Part shown: one piece after another, positions 46,601 through 53,814 of the stretch
Layout: the number at the start of each line of letters is the position of its first letter
Position numbering within the stretch: position 1 is the first letter of the stretch
Origin: Duganella aceris
GTDB taxonomy: Bacteria > Pseudomonadota > Gammaproteobacteria > Burkholderiales > Burkholderiaceae_D
NCBI RefSeq assembly: GCF_011090165.1
Contig: NZ_JAADJT010000001.1
Span: 496,001 to 560,000 of the forward strand
DNA length: 64,000 nucleotides
Direction: 5' to 3'
Position numbers and translations under genes: made by a program
Notes under the pieces: model-generated
The model's input: the letters and a program-made list of their open reading frames with translations, nothing else
The model's database searches: none
Told to the model about the DNA's origin: nothing

Positions 46601-49600
46601 GCCGGCCACTTGCGCGGTGGTCAGCGCGGCGGCTTCACCGACGGTCAGGGCCACCACTTGTTGCGTGGTCAGCGCTTTCATCTGCGCCGGGGTCAGCGAG
46701 ATGATCGCGTTGGTCGACAGCGCGGCGAAGTCGGCGGTCTCCATCGCGGCGATGGCGTTGGTCGACAGCGACGATACCTGGGCGGTGCTCAAGGCGCCAG
46801 CCTGGCCTGCGGTCAGCGCCACCACTTGGGCAGTGCTCAGCGCCGAGACGGCGTTGGTGCTCAGCGCGGCGACCTGGTTGGTCGACAGCAGCGCCACCTG
46901 GGCGGTGCTCAGACCGGTCACTTGCGTGGTGCGCAACGCGGCCATTTCGTTGGTGCTCAGGCTGGCCAGATCGGCGGTTTCGATCGCGGCGATGGCGTTG
47001 CTGCCCAGCGCGACGAACTGGCTGGTGGTCAGCGAACCAAGTTGACCGCCGGTCAGGGCAACCACTTGATTGGTGCCCAGCGCGGCGATGCCGCCGGTGC
47101 TCAGCACGGCCAGCGAAGCGGTCGCCAGCGTGTTCAGTTGCGTGGTGCTCAGCGCGGCGACCTGGGCGGAGCCCAAGGCGGCGATGGCGCTGGTCTTGAT
47201 CGCGGCCAGATCGGCCGTTTCCAGCGCGGCGACGTTGTTGGTCGACAGGCCGGCCACTTGCGCGGTGGTCAGCGCGGCGGCCTCACCGACGGTCAGGGCC
47301 ACCACTTGCTGCGTGGTCAGCGCTTTCATCTGCGCCGGGGTCAGCGAGATGATCGCGTTGGTCGACAGCGCGGCGAAGTCGGCGGTTTCCATCGCGGCGA
47401 TCGCGTTGGTCGACAGCGACGATACCTGGGCGGTGCTCAAGGCGCCAGCCTGGCCGGCGGTCAGCGCCACCACTTGGGCGGTGCTCAGCGCCGAGACGGC
47501 GTTGGTGCTCAGCGCGGCGACTTGGTTGGTCGACAGCAGCGCCACCTGGGCGGTGCTCAGGCCGGTCACTTGCGTGGTGCGCAGCGCAGCCATTTCGTTG
47601 GTGCTCAGGCTGGCCAGATCGGCCGTTTCAATCGCGGCGATGGCGTTGCTGCCCAGTGCGACGAACTGGCTGGTGGTCAGCGAACCGAGTTGGCCACCGG
47701 TCAGGGCAACCACTTGGTTGGTGCCCAGCGCGGCGATGCCGCCGGTGCTCAGCGCAGCCAGCGAAGTGGTCGCCAGCGTGTTCAGTTGCGTGGTGCTCAA
47801 TGCGGCGACCTGGGCGGTGCCCAGCGCGGCGATGGCGCTGGTCTTGATCGCGGCCAGGTCGGCCGTTTCCAGCGCGGCGACGTTGTTGGTCGACAGGCCG
47901 GCCACTTGCGCGGTGGTCAGCGCGGCGGCTTCACCGACGGTCAGCGCCACCACTTGTTGCGTGGTCAGCGCGTTCATTTGCGCTGCGGTCAGCGAGATGA
48001 TGGCGTTGGTCGACAGCGCGGCGAAGTCGGCCGTTTCCATCGCGGCGATCGCGTTGGTCGACAGCGAAGCGACTTGGGCGGTGCTCAAGGAACCTGCCTG
48101 GCCGGCGGTCAGCGCCACGACTTGCGCGGTGCTCAGTGCCGAAACTGCCGAGGTGCTCAGCGCCGCGACTTGATTGGTCGACAGCAGCGACACCTGGGCG
48201 GTGCTCAGGCCAGCCACTTGCGCGGTGCGCAGCGCGGCCATTTCGCTGGTGCTCAGGCTGGCCAGGTCGGCGGTTTCAATCGCGGCGATGCTGTTCGAGC
48301 TCAGCGCGACGAACTGGCTGGTGGTCAGCGAACCCAGTTGGCCACCGGTCAGGGCCACCACTTGATTGGTGCTCAGCGCGGCGATGCCGCCGGTGCTCAG
48401 CACGGCCAGCGAAGCGGTCGCCAGCGTGTTCAGTTGGGTGGTGCTCAGCGCGGCGACCTGGGCGGTGCCCAAGGCGGCGATGGCGCTGGTCTTGATCGCG
48501 GCCAGATCGGCCGTTTCCAGCGCGGCGACGTTGTTGGTCGACAGGCCGGCCACTTGCGCGGTGGTCAGCGCGGCGGCTTCGCCGACGGTCAGGGCCACCA
48601 CTTGCTGCGTGGTCAGCGCCTTCATCTGCGCCGGGGTCAGCGAGATGATGGCGTTGGTCGACAGTGCGGCGAAGTCGGCGGTTTCCATCGCGGCGATGGC
48701 GTTGGTCGACAGCGAAGCGACTTGGGCGGTGCTCAAGGCACCAGCCTGACCGGCGGTCAGTGCGACTACTTGCGCGGTGCTCAGCGCCGAGACGGCGTTG
48801 GTACTCAGCGCGGCGACCTGGTTGGTCGACAGCAGCGCCACCTGGGCGGTGCTCAGGCCGGTCACTTGCGTGGTGCGCAGCGCGGCCATTTCGTTGGTGC
48901 TCAGGCTGGCCAGGTCGGCCGTTTCAATCGCGGCGATGGCGTTGCTGCCCAGCGCGACGAACTGGCTGGTGGTCAGCGAACCGAGTTGGCCACCGGTCAG
49001 GGCCACCACTTGATTGGTGCCCAGCGCGGCGATGCCGCCGGTGCTCAGCACGGCCAGCGAAGCGGTCGCCAGCGTGTTCAGTTGGGTGGTGCTCAGCGCG
49101 GCGACCTGGGCGGTGCCCAAGGCTGCGATGGCGCTGGTCTTGATCGCGGCCAGATCGGCCGTTTCCAGAGCGGCGACGTTGTTGGTCGACAGGCCGGCCA
49201 CTTGCGCGGTGGTCAGCGCGGCGGCTTCGCCGACGGTCAGGGCCACCACTTGCTGCGTGGTCAGCGCTTTCATCTGCGCCGGGGTCAGCGAGATGATGGC
49301 GTTGGTGCTCAGCGCGGCGAAGTCGGCCGTTTCCATCGCGGCGATGGCGTTGGTGGACAGCGAAGCGACTTGAGCGGTGCTCAAGGCGCCAGCCTGGCCG
49401 GCGGTCAGCGCCACGACTTGCGCGGTGCTCAGCGCCGAGACGGCGTTGGTGCTCAGCGCGGCGACCTGGTTGGTCGACAGCAGCGCCACCTGGGCGGTGC
49501 TCAGGCCGGTCACTTGCGTGGTGCGCAGCGCGGCCATTTCATTGGTGCTCAGGCTGGCCAGGTCGGCGGTTTCAATCGCGGCGATGGCGTTGCTGCCCAG

Positions 49601-50896
49601 CGCGACGAACTGGCTGGTGGTCAGCGAACCGAGTTGGCCGCCGGTCAGGGCAACCACTTGATTGGTGCCCAGCGCGGCGATGCCGCCGGTGCTCAGCACG
49701 GCCAGCGAAGCGGTCGCCAGCGTGTTCAATTGGGTGGTGCTCAGCGCGGCGACCTGGGCGGAGCCCAAAGCGGCGATGGCGCTGGTCTTGATCGCGGCCA
49801 GGTCGGCCGTTTCCAGCGCGGCGACGTTGTTGGTCGACAGGCCGGCCACTTGCGCGGTGGTCAGCGCAGCGGCTTCACCGGCGGTCAGGGCCACCACTTG
49901 TTGCGTGGTCAGCGCTTTCATCTGCGCGGCGGTCAGTGCGACGATCGCATTGGTGCTCAGCGCGGCGAAATCGGCGGTTTCCATCGCGGCGACAGCGTTG
50001 GTCGACAGCGACGACACTTGGGCGGTGCTCAAGGAACCTGCCTGGCCGGCGGTCAGCGCCACCACTTGGGCGGTGCTCAGCGCCGAGACGGCGTTGGTGC
50101 TCAGCGCGGCGACCTGGTTGGTCGACAGCAGCGCCACCTGGGCGGTGCTCAGGCCAGCCACTTGCGCGGTGCGCAGCGCGGCCATTTCATTGGTGGTCAG
50201 ACCCGACAGGTCGGCCGTTTCAATCGCGGCAATGCCAGTGCTGCTCAGCGCGGCGAACTGGTTGGTGGTCAGCGAACCGAGCTGGCCAGCGGTCAGCGCC
50301 ACGACCTGGTCCGTGCCCAGCGCGGCGATGCCGCCGGTTTTCAGCGCGGACAGCGAATTGGTCGACAAAGTGTTCAGTTGCGTGGTGCTCAGCGCCGCGA
50401 CCTGCGCGGTGGCGAGCGAAGCGATCACGTTGGTATTGATGGCGGCCAGGTCGGCGGTTTCCAGCACGGCGATCTGGCTGGTGCCCAGCGCGGAGACTTG
50501 CAAGGTCGACAGCGTCGCCGCTTCGTTGACGGTCAACGCCACGATCTGGTTGGTGCTCAGGGCCTTGGCCTGGTTGGCGCTCAAGCCGGAGAATGCACTG
50601 GTGGTCAGCGCCGCGAAGCTGGCGGTCGACAGACCGGACACGCTGGCGGTCCCCAACACGGCGACTTGCGCCGAGGTCAGGCCGTTCGCTTGCGTGGCTT
50701 TCATGAACTGCGCCTGCGACGTCGTCAGGCCGCCGGCGACTACCGCCGTGGTCAGCGCCTGGATCTGGTTCGAGGTGAGCGCCTGAAACTGATCGGAATT
50801 CAGACCGGCGATATCGGCCGTGCCCAAGGTCAGGATTTGCGAAGTAGTCGTAGCCGCGATTTGGGCCGTGGTAAAGGTGCTAAAGATGCTGCTCAT
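43658..50896 (-). CDS. giant octad-repeat protein 3, putative type I secretion substrate
   Basis: A 2412-residue protein starting MSSIFSTFTTAQIAATTTSQ, with AGGAG eight bases before the ATG. About 265-270 octads (S/T-T-A/N-Q-V/I-A-A-L) extend to residue ~2150. Most belong to a 216-residue superrepeat of exactly 27 octads, marked by ETADLAAI, ETADLASL and ETADFAAL octads spaced 10, 10 and 7. The tail has the same EF-hand-like module as the other giants (LDLNGNGI, LDRNGDGT, LDTNGDGT, VDGNADGI) and ends SELRFKALHGATQGFLAAPHK. There is no Sec signal. Superrepeats are so similar that recent duplication or gene conversion is likely. Function is unknown; secretion through the HlyB/HlyD pair at 32889-36382 is inferred from architecture and position. 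Confidence 0.86.
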   Translation of the reverse strand: MSSIFSTFTTAQIAATTTSQILTLGTADIAGLNSDQFQALTSNQIQALTTAVVAGGLTTSQAQFMKATQANGLTSAQVAVLGTASVSGLSTASFAALTTSAFSGLSANQAKALSTNQIVALTVNEAATLSTLQVSALGTSQIAVLETADLAAINTNVIASLATAQVAALSTTQLNTLSTNSLSALKTGGIAALGTDQVVALTAGQLGSLTTNQFAALSSTGIAAIETADLSGLTTNEMAALRTAQVAGLSTAQVALLSTNQVAALSTNAVSALSTAQVVALTAGQAGSLSTAQVSSLSTNAVAAMETADFAALSTNAIVALTAAQMKALTTQQVVALTAGEAAALTTAQVAGLSTNNVAALETADLAAIKTSAIAALGSAQVAALSTTQLNTLATASLAVLSTGGIAALGTNQVVALTGGQLGSLTTSQFVALGSNAIAAIETADLASLSTNEMAALRTTQVTGLSTAQVALLSTNQVAALSTNAVSALSTAQVVALTAGQAGALSTAQVASLSTNAIAAMETADFAALSTNAIISLTPAQMKALTTQQVVALTVGEAAALTTAQVAGLSTNNVAALETADLAAIKTSAIAALGTAQVAALSTTQLNTLATASLAVLSTGGIAALGTNQVVALTGGQLGSLTTSQFVALGSNAIAAIETADLASLSTNEMAALRTTQVTGLSTAQVALLSTNQVAALSTNAVSALSTAQVVALTAGQAGALSTAQVASLSTNAIAAMETADFAALSTNAIISLTPAQMKALTTQQVVALTVGEAAALTTAQVAGLSTNNVAALETADLAAIKTSAIAALGTAQVAALSTTQLNTLATASLAVLSTGGIAALSTNQVVALTGGQLGSLTTSQFVALSSNSIAAIETADLASLSTSEMAALRTAQVAGLSTAQVSLLSTNQVAALSTSAVSALSTAQVVALTAGQAGSLSTAQVASLSTNAIAAMETADFAALSTNAIISLTAAQMNALTTQQVVALTVGEAAALTTAQVAGLSTNNVAALETADLAAIKTSAIAALGTAQVAALSTTQLNTLATTSLAALSTGGIAALGTNQVVALTGGQLGSLTTSQFVALGSNAIAAIETADLASLSTNEMAALRTTQVTGLSTAQVALLSTNQVAALSTNAVSALSTAQVVALTAGQAGALSTAQVSSLSTNAIAAMETADFAALSTNAIISLTPAQMKALTTQQVVALTVGEAAALTTAQVAGLSTNNVAALETADLAAIKTSAIAALGSAQVAALSTTQLNTLATASLAVLSTGGIAALGTNQVVALTGGQLGSLTTSQFVALGSNAIAAIETADLASLSTNEMAALRTTQVTGLSTAQVALLSTNQVAALSTNAVSALSTAQVVALTAGQAGALSTAQVSSLSTNAIAAMETADFAALSTNAIISLTPAQMKALTTQQVVALTVGEAAALTTAQVAGLSTNNVAALETADLAAIKTSAIAALGTAQVAALSTTQLNTLATTSLAALSTGGIAALGTNQVVALTGGQLGSLTTSQFVALGSNAIAAIETADLASLSTNEMAALRTTQVTGLSTAQVALLSTNQVAALSTNAVSALSTAQVVALTAGQAGSLSTAQVASLSTNAIAAMETADFAALSTNAIISLTPAQMKALTTQQVVALTVGEAAALTTAQVAGLSTNNVAALETADLAAIKTSAIAALGTAQVAALSTTQLNTLATASLAVLSTGGIAALSTNQVVALTGGQLGSLTTSQFVALGSNAIAAIETADLASLSTNEMAALRTAQLTGLSTAQLALLSTNQVAALSTNAVSALSTAQVVALTVGQAGSLSTAQVSSLSTNAIAALETADFAALSTNAVRSLSVAQIKALTTQQVVALTNGEAAALTTAQVNSFSTNDIAALETSDLAALQTAALNALGSVQVQALTTSQVNSLATASLAALSSAGIAALTTNQVVALTGGQLGSLSTQQVVALSSNSIAAIETADLSSLTTTEISSLRTAQLAGLSSGQVANLSTNQVNALSTSSIVALSTNQIVALTAGQVASLATAQLSSLTSVQIAALETADFAAITTTSMSALSSAQLAALTTNQAVALTVNQAAALSSRQVSGLSTSAIAALETADLAALSTAAVASLSTRQVSVLSTNGIAGMTTNQIHALTTVQIHALTSDQFHAMSTTQTSVLVSLTPIVLDLNGNGIETLGANQGVKFDLLANGNKGNTGWVGGGDGLLVLDRNGDGTINDGSELFGSGTTLANGKKAANGYQAMAELDTNGDGTIDSKDSDFAKLQVWVDGNADGISQADELKSLTDLGITKLNLDVKQTLTGTGNGNFVGATSSFETSDGATHQAADVWFAQGLSGNVSGLAQAMSTFAASNKPAAPAAQQLDIRGGGVNASAAQLADALKRYDADGKPAAAASTAVDSELRFKALHGATQGFLAAPHK
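44440..50870 (-). repeat. 24-bp coding repeats with 648-bp tandem superrepeat (giant gene 3)
   Basis: The sequence GCGATGCCGCCGGTGCTCAG or a close variant recurs near 45786, 46434, 47082, 47730, 48378, 49026, 49674 and 50322, each 648 bp apart, with a weaker copy near 45138. 648 bp is exactly 27 octads. The central copies differ by few substitutions. This is one of the longest near-identical coding arrays one would expect to collapse in short-read assembly. Confidence 0.9.
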
Positions 50897-51007
50897 TCTG
50901 AATTCTCCTGGAGGCTACGACCGTATCCGCTCAACGCACACCCAATTCGCGCTCTGCAGCCGCGAATCGAGCCCTGTTCTGGTTTGTTTACTATCAAACA
51001 TCTATTT

Positions 51008-51037
51008 TTTATAGTCCCGACGGTCAACAATGCGCAA
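51008..51037 (-). promoter_or_regulatory. candidate promoter of giant gene 3
   Basis: On the minus strand TTGCGC (plus 51032-51037) and TATAAA (plus 51008-51013) are 18 bases apart, about 110 bases before the start codon. It is the best -35/-10 pair in this AT-rich region. Predicted by eye. Confidence 0.4.
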
Positions 51038-51089
51038 AAAGCGTTCTTGGTTGAGCGGGAAATTGCCAATGAGCAACTTTAACTTGCCG

Positions 51090-51108
51090 AGGAACAAAAA
51101 CTGTTCCT
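51090..51108. promoter_or_regulatory. inverted repeat AGGAACA-N5-TGTTCCT
   Basis: Seven-base arms (51090-51096 and 51102-51108) with a five-base spacer lie about 55 bases upstream of the candidate -35 of giant gene 3. The size and symmetry suit an operator for a dimeric regulator. The regulator is unknown. Confidence 0.3.
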
Positions 51109-51296
51109 GTTCTGTGTATAACGACGGATTTCTTACTTTCATTAAGTAAACTTTTTGCCGAAGCTAAAAAAGTCGGAAAAACAGTCGTTCCGTTCTCGCG
51201 GCACACAAAAATACGCAATTCCGATCATGCATTATATATTAAGTAATTGCCTTGAAGAATTTTTAATCGCGAGTGTTGCGACGCCACAACCTGTCC

Positions 51297-51321
51297 TAAC
51301 TTCATGATTAATCAGAAGTTA
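51297..51321. promoter_or_regulatory. 25-bp palindrome around TGATTAATCA
   Basis: TAACTTC (51297-51303) pairs with GAAGTTA (51315-51321) around the perfect 10-base palindrome TGATTAATCA (51305-51314), with one unpaired base at 51304. There is no T-run, so an operator or protein-binding site is more likely than a terminator. Confidence 0.35.
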
Positions 51322-51443
51322 TGCGTAGGATTACGATATTATTCGGGCAAAAAAGTAGAGGATTTGATAATTTCCACACACCAATTTCCCGCAGCGCTAT
51401 TGTGCAGGGCTAGTATGACAATACGATGACGTGGTGCAACAAA

Positions 51444-51842
51444 TCAGGCCTGCGCGACGCGCTCCCGGCGGCCGCGCCAGACCAGCACCGCCCCGGTCGC
51501 GGCCAGCAGCGCCAGCGCGATGACGTTCAGCACCACCACGCCGGTGTGGAAACGCAGCACCACGCCGACGCTGACGCCGGCCTTGACGCTGAACTCGCGG
51601 CCGCCGTCGACGGGGAAATAGCTGAGCACTTGCAGCGCGTAATACAAGGAGCCGCCCCATAGGCCGATCCGGCGGCGTTTCAAGGAAAAAACGGCGGCCA
51701 GAAAGCCCAGCAACGCGGCGCCGAACACCAGCGTCGCGCCAGCGCCGTCAAGCCGCTGCCCCAGCAGGCCGAGGCTGACCGCCAGCGCCAGTGCGCTATT
51801 TAATAGCAGCACGCGGGCCACCCACTTCTCAAATTCCAGCAT
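51444..51842 (-). CDS. small integral membrane protein of unknown function
   Basis: A 132-residue protein with four hydrophobic segments: RVLLLNSALALAVSLGLLG, TLVFGAALLGFLAAVF, LYYALQVLSYF and VVLNVIALALLAATGAVLV. It has a basic C-terminus (WRGRRERVAQA). I do not recognise the family. The ATG at 51842 follows the stop of the upstream regulator gene on the same strand; an in-frame TTG at 51863 would overlap it. Possible co-transcription with the GlxA-type regulator does not by itself suggest a role. Confidence 0.6.
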   Translation of the reverse strand: MLEFEKWVARVLLLNSALALAVSLGLLGQRLDGAGATLVFGAALLGFLAAVFSLKRRRIGLWGGSLYYALQVLSYFPVDGGREFSVKAGVSVGVVLRFHTGVVVLNVIALALLAATGAVLVWRGRRERVAQA

Positions 51843-51855
51843 CACGGTATCCGAT

Positions 51856-52848
51856 TCATCCAAAGCGCGCCTGGTAGTCGCTGGGCACCACGCCCAGCTG
51901 TGCGACGAAGGCGCGGCGCAGATTGTACTCGCTGCCGAAACCGCTCTGGTCGGCGGCGCGCTTGACCGTCATGCCGGGCCGCTCCAGCAGCGCGCAGGCC
52001 GCCTCCATACGCAGCCGCAACAGCAGCTGCGCCGGCGACATGCCGGATTCGCTCTGCAGGCGGCGATGCAGCGTGCGCACCGATAAGGCGAACTCGGCCG
52101 CCATCCGTTCGACGTCGATCTGCTGCTGCAGGCGCGGCCGCAGCCAGGCGGTCAGCTGGCCGTGCAAGCCCTGCGGGTCGGCCTGGGCCAGCAACTCCGA
52201 GCTGAACTGGCGCTGGCCACCGGGACGCTTGAAGAACAACACCAGCCGCTTGGCGGCGGCCAGGCTGGCGGCGCGGCCCCGGTCCTCCTCAACCAGCGCC
52301 AGCGCCAGGTCCATGCCGGCGGCGATGCCGGCCGAAGTGTAGAGCGCACCGTCTCTTATATAGATGGCGTCGTCCTGGACCGCGATCGCCGGGTATTGCA
52401 GCTGCAACTGCGCCGCGTCCAGCCAGTGGGTGACGGCGCGGCGGCCGTCCAGCAGGCCGGCGCGGGCCAGCACGAAGGCGCCGGTACAGACCGCGCAACA
52501 GCGCGCCACATGCGCCGCCGCCGCCGCCACCCAGGCCAGCATGGCCGGATCGAGCGCCGGGCTGGCGCCGGCGACCTCTTCCAGGCCACGGCCGCCGGCC
52601 ACCATCAGCGTCGCGCCGGCCAGCGCGGACGGATCGGGCAGCGGCCCGGCCAACACGCTCACGCCGGCGGTCGACGCGACTTGGCCGCCGCCGGGCGCGA
52701 TCATGTGGATGCGGTAGGGCTCGGCGTCGCCGGCGTCGCGCGCCTCGTCGTTGGCGGTGCAGAACACCTGCGCCGGGCCGGTGGCGTCCAGCAGCACGAA
52801 GCCTTGGTACACGAGCAGGAAAATATCGGTCATGTGGCAGATATTCAA
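51856..52848 (-). CDS. GlxA-family AraC-type transcriptional regulator
   Basis: A 330-residue regulator. The N-terminal ~190 residues are a DJ-1/PfpI domain (IFLLVYQGFVLLDATGPAQVF) with the nucleophile-elbow cysteine in CAVCTGAFVLARAGLLDG. The C-terminal ~100 residues are an AraC DNA-binding domain with two helix-turn-helix units (LSVRTLHRRLQSESGMSP and VKRAADQSGFGSEYNLRRAF). It is divergent from a DJ-1/PfpI gene 67 bp away and probably controls that pair. The effector is unknown. Confidence 0.9.
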   Translation of the reverse strand: MNICHMTDIFLLVYQGFVLLDATGPAQVFCTANDEARDAGDAEPYRIHMIAPGGGQVASTAGVSVLAGPLPDPSALAGATLMVAGGRGLEEVAGASPALDPAMLAWVAAAAAHVARCCAVCTGAFVLARAGLLDGRRAVTHWLDAAQLQLQYPAIAVQDDAIYIRDGALYTSAGIAAGMDLALALVEEDRGRAASLAAAKRLVLFFKRPGGQRQFSSELLAQADPQGLHGQLTAWLRPRLQQQIDVERMAAEFALSVRTLHRRLQSESGMSPAQLLLRLRMEAACALLERPGMTVKRAADQSGFGSEYNLRRAFVAQLGVVPSDYQARFG

Positions 52849-52915
52849 CGATTGATGTCATATGTGTCAACCGCCATCGTGCGAAGCTACGACGATCCCA
52901 CCACAGGAGTCCGGC

Positions 52916-53503
52916 ATGACGCGCACCATCGGTATTTACGTATTCGACAATGTTGAAGTTCTGGACTTCGCCGGACCGTACGAAGTATTCACCTGCGCCT
53001 CGCGGGTGGCCGGCGCGGCGGCGCCGTTCCAGGTGCGCACCATCGGCGCCGGCCTGGCGCCGCTGCGCGCCCGCGCCGGCTTGAGTATCCAGCCGGAAGC
53101 CGACTTCGCCGGCGCCGGCAAGCTCGACGTGCTGATCGTGCCGGGCGGCGTGGTCACGGCGGAACTGGCCAAGCCCGAGGTCATTGAATGGATCGCCGCC
53201 ATGGCACGCGACTGCGAGCTGGTGGCCTCGGTCTGCACCGGCGCCTTCCTGCTGGCGCAGGCCGGATTGCTGGACGGTCAGGACGCCACCACCCACTGGG
53301 AAGACCTGGCCGACCTGCGCGCCGCCTACCCGCAATTGAACGTGCGCGGCGACCGGCGCTGGATCGACAACGGCGGCATCGTCACTTCGGGCGGCATCTC
53401 GGCCGGCATCGACATGTCGCTGCATCTGGTCGAGCGCCTGGCCGGGCGCGAACTGGCGCTGCGCACCGCGCGCCAGATGGAATACGACTGGAGCGAAGCA
53501 TGA
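52916..53503 (+). CDS. DJ-1/PfpI family protein
   Basis: A 195-residue single DJ-1/PfpI domain: IGIYVFDNVEVLDFAGPYEVF at the N-terminus, the nucleophile-elbow cysteine in LVASVCTGAFLLAQAGLLDG and HW in ATTHWEDLADL. Members include isonitrile hydratases and glyoxalase/chaperone-like proteins; the substrate here is unknown. The start is fixed by AGGAG six bases upstream. It overlaps the next cupin gene (ATGA), and its likely regulator, itself carrying the same domain, is divergent. Confidence 0.82.
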   Translation: MTRTIGIYVFDNVEVLDFAGPYEVFTCASRVAGAAAPFQVRTIGAGLAPLRARAGLSIQPEADFAGAGKLDVLIVPGGVVTAELAKPEVIEWIAAMARDCELVASVCTGAFLLAQAGLLDGQDATTHWEDLADLRAAYPQLNVRGDRRWIDNGGIVTSGGISAGIDMSLHLVERLAGRELALRTARQMEYDWSEA

Positions 53504-53811
53504 AGATCGTGCGCAGCAAGGACTACACCGCCGCGCGCGCCTGGGGCGCCGAGTCGATCGCCGCGATCCCCGACGCCACGGTGCGGCTGCACTGGACCGA
53601 CCAGCCCTACCGCTGGCACGTCAACGACGGCGACGAAGTGTTCGCCGTGATGGACGGCGTGGTCGACATGCACTACCGCGAAGGCGGCGCCGAGCGGATG
53701 GTCACGCTGCAGGCCGGCGACATCTTCCACGCCGCCGATGGCGACGCCCACTGCGCCCATCCACGCGGCGCGGCACGCATCCTGGTGATCGAACGCGCCG
53801 GAAGCGCCTGA
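53500..53811 (+). CDS. small cupin-domain protein
   Basis: A 103-residue cupin: WHVNDGDEVFAVMDGVVDMHY (motif 1, with the histidine and acidic positions partly kept) and LQAGDIFHAADGDAHCAHP (motif 2). It is coupled to the DJ-1/PfpI gene by a four-base overlap and probably works with it in the same detoxification or catabolic step. The start lies at the overlap because the upstream frame belongs to another reading frame of the DJ-1 gene. No substrate is assigned. Confidence 0.75.
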   Translation: MKIVRSKDYTAARAWGAESIAAIPDATVRLHWTDQPYRWHVNDGDEVFAVMDGVVDMHYREGGAERMVTLQAGDIFHAADGDAHCAHPRGAARILVIERAGSA

Positions 53812-53814
53812 TGC

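Larger units (their letters stand above)
50897..51443. other. AT-rich gene-free region upstream of giant gene 3
   Basis: Some 550 bp of unusually AT-rich DNA in a GC-rich window, with no believable coding frame. It contains a candidate promoter for giant gene 3, two inverted repeats and a TTTCCACACA sequence shared with the giant gene 2 upstream region. Its size and composition suggest a regulated, possibly silenced (H-NS-type) promoter, which is inference. Confidence 0.55.

Noticed and set aside
37430-50870. Regular short repeats suggesting a CRISPR array
   Set aside because: Repeats are contiguous 24-bp coding units without spacers, in frame with long proteins, and no cas genes are present.
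1928-50896. Ice-nucleation protein, because octapeptides with higher-order periods occur
   Set aside because: The AGYGSTxT octapeptide and its 16/48-residue periods are absent; here the order is 7/10/17/27 octads with a different consensus.
1928-50896. RTX toxin or haemolysin annotation for the giants
   Set aside because: No GGxGxDxUx nonapeptides and no acyltransferase (HlyC-like) gene; only the exporter class and EF-hand-like tail resemble RTX systems.
36454-51082. Two plus-strand frames of about 2400-2500 codons covering giant genes 2 and 3
   Set aside because: Same cause. The minus-strand frames have proper starts, Shine-Dalgarno sequences, terminators and a conserved C-terminal module; the plus frames have none.
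51024-51218. 64-codon minus-strand frame in the AT-rich region upstream of giant gene 3
   Set aside because: No RBS, no family resemblance, and it covers the candidate promoter and inverted repeat.
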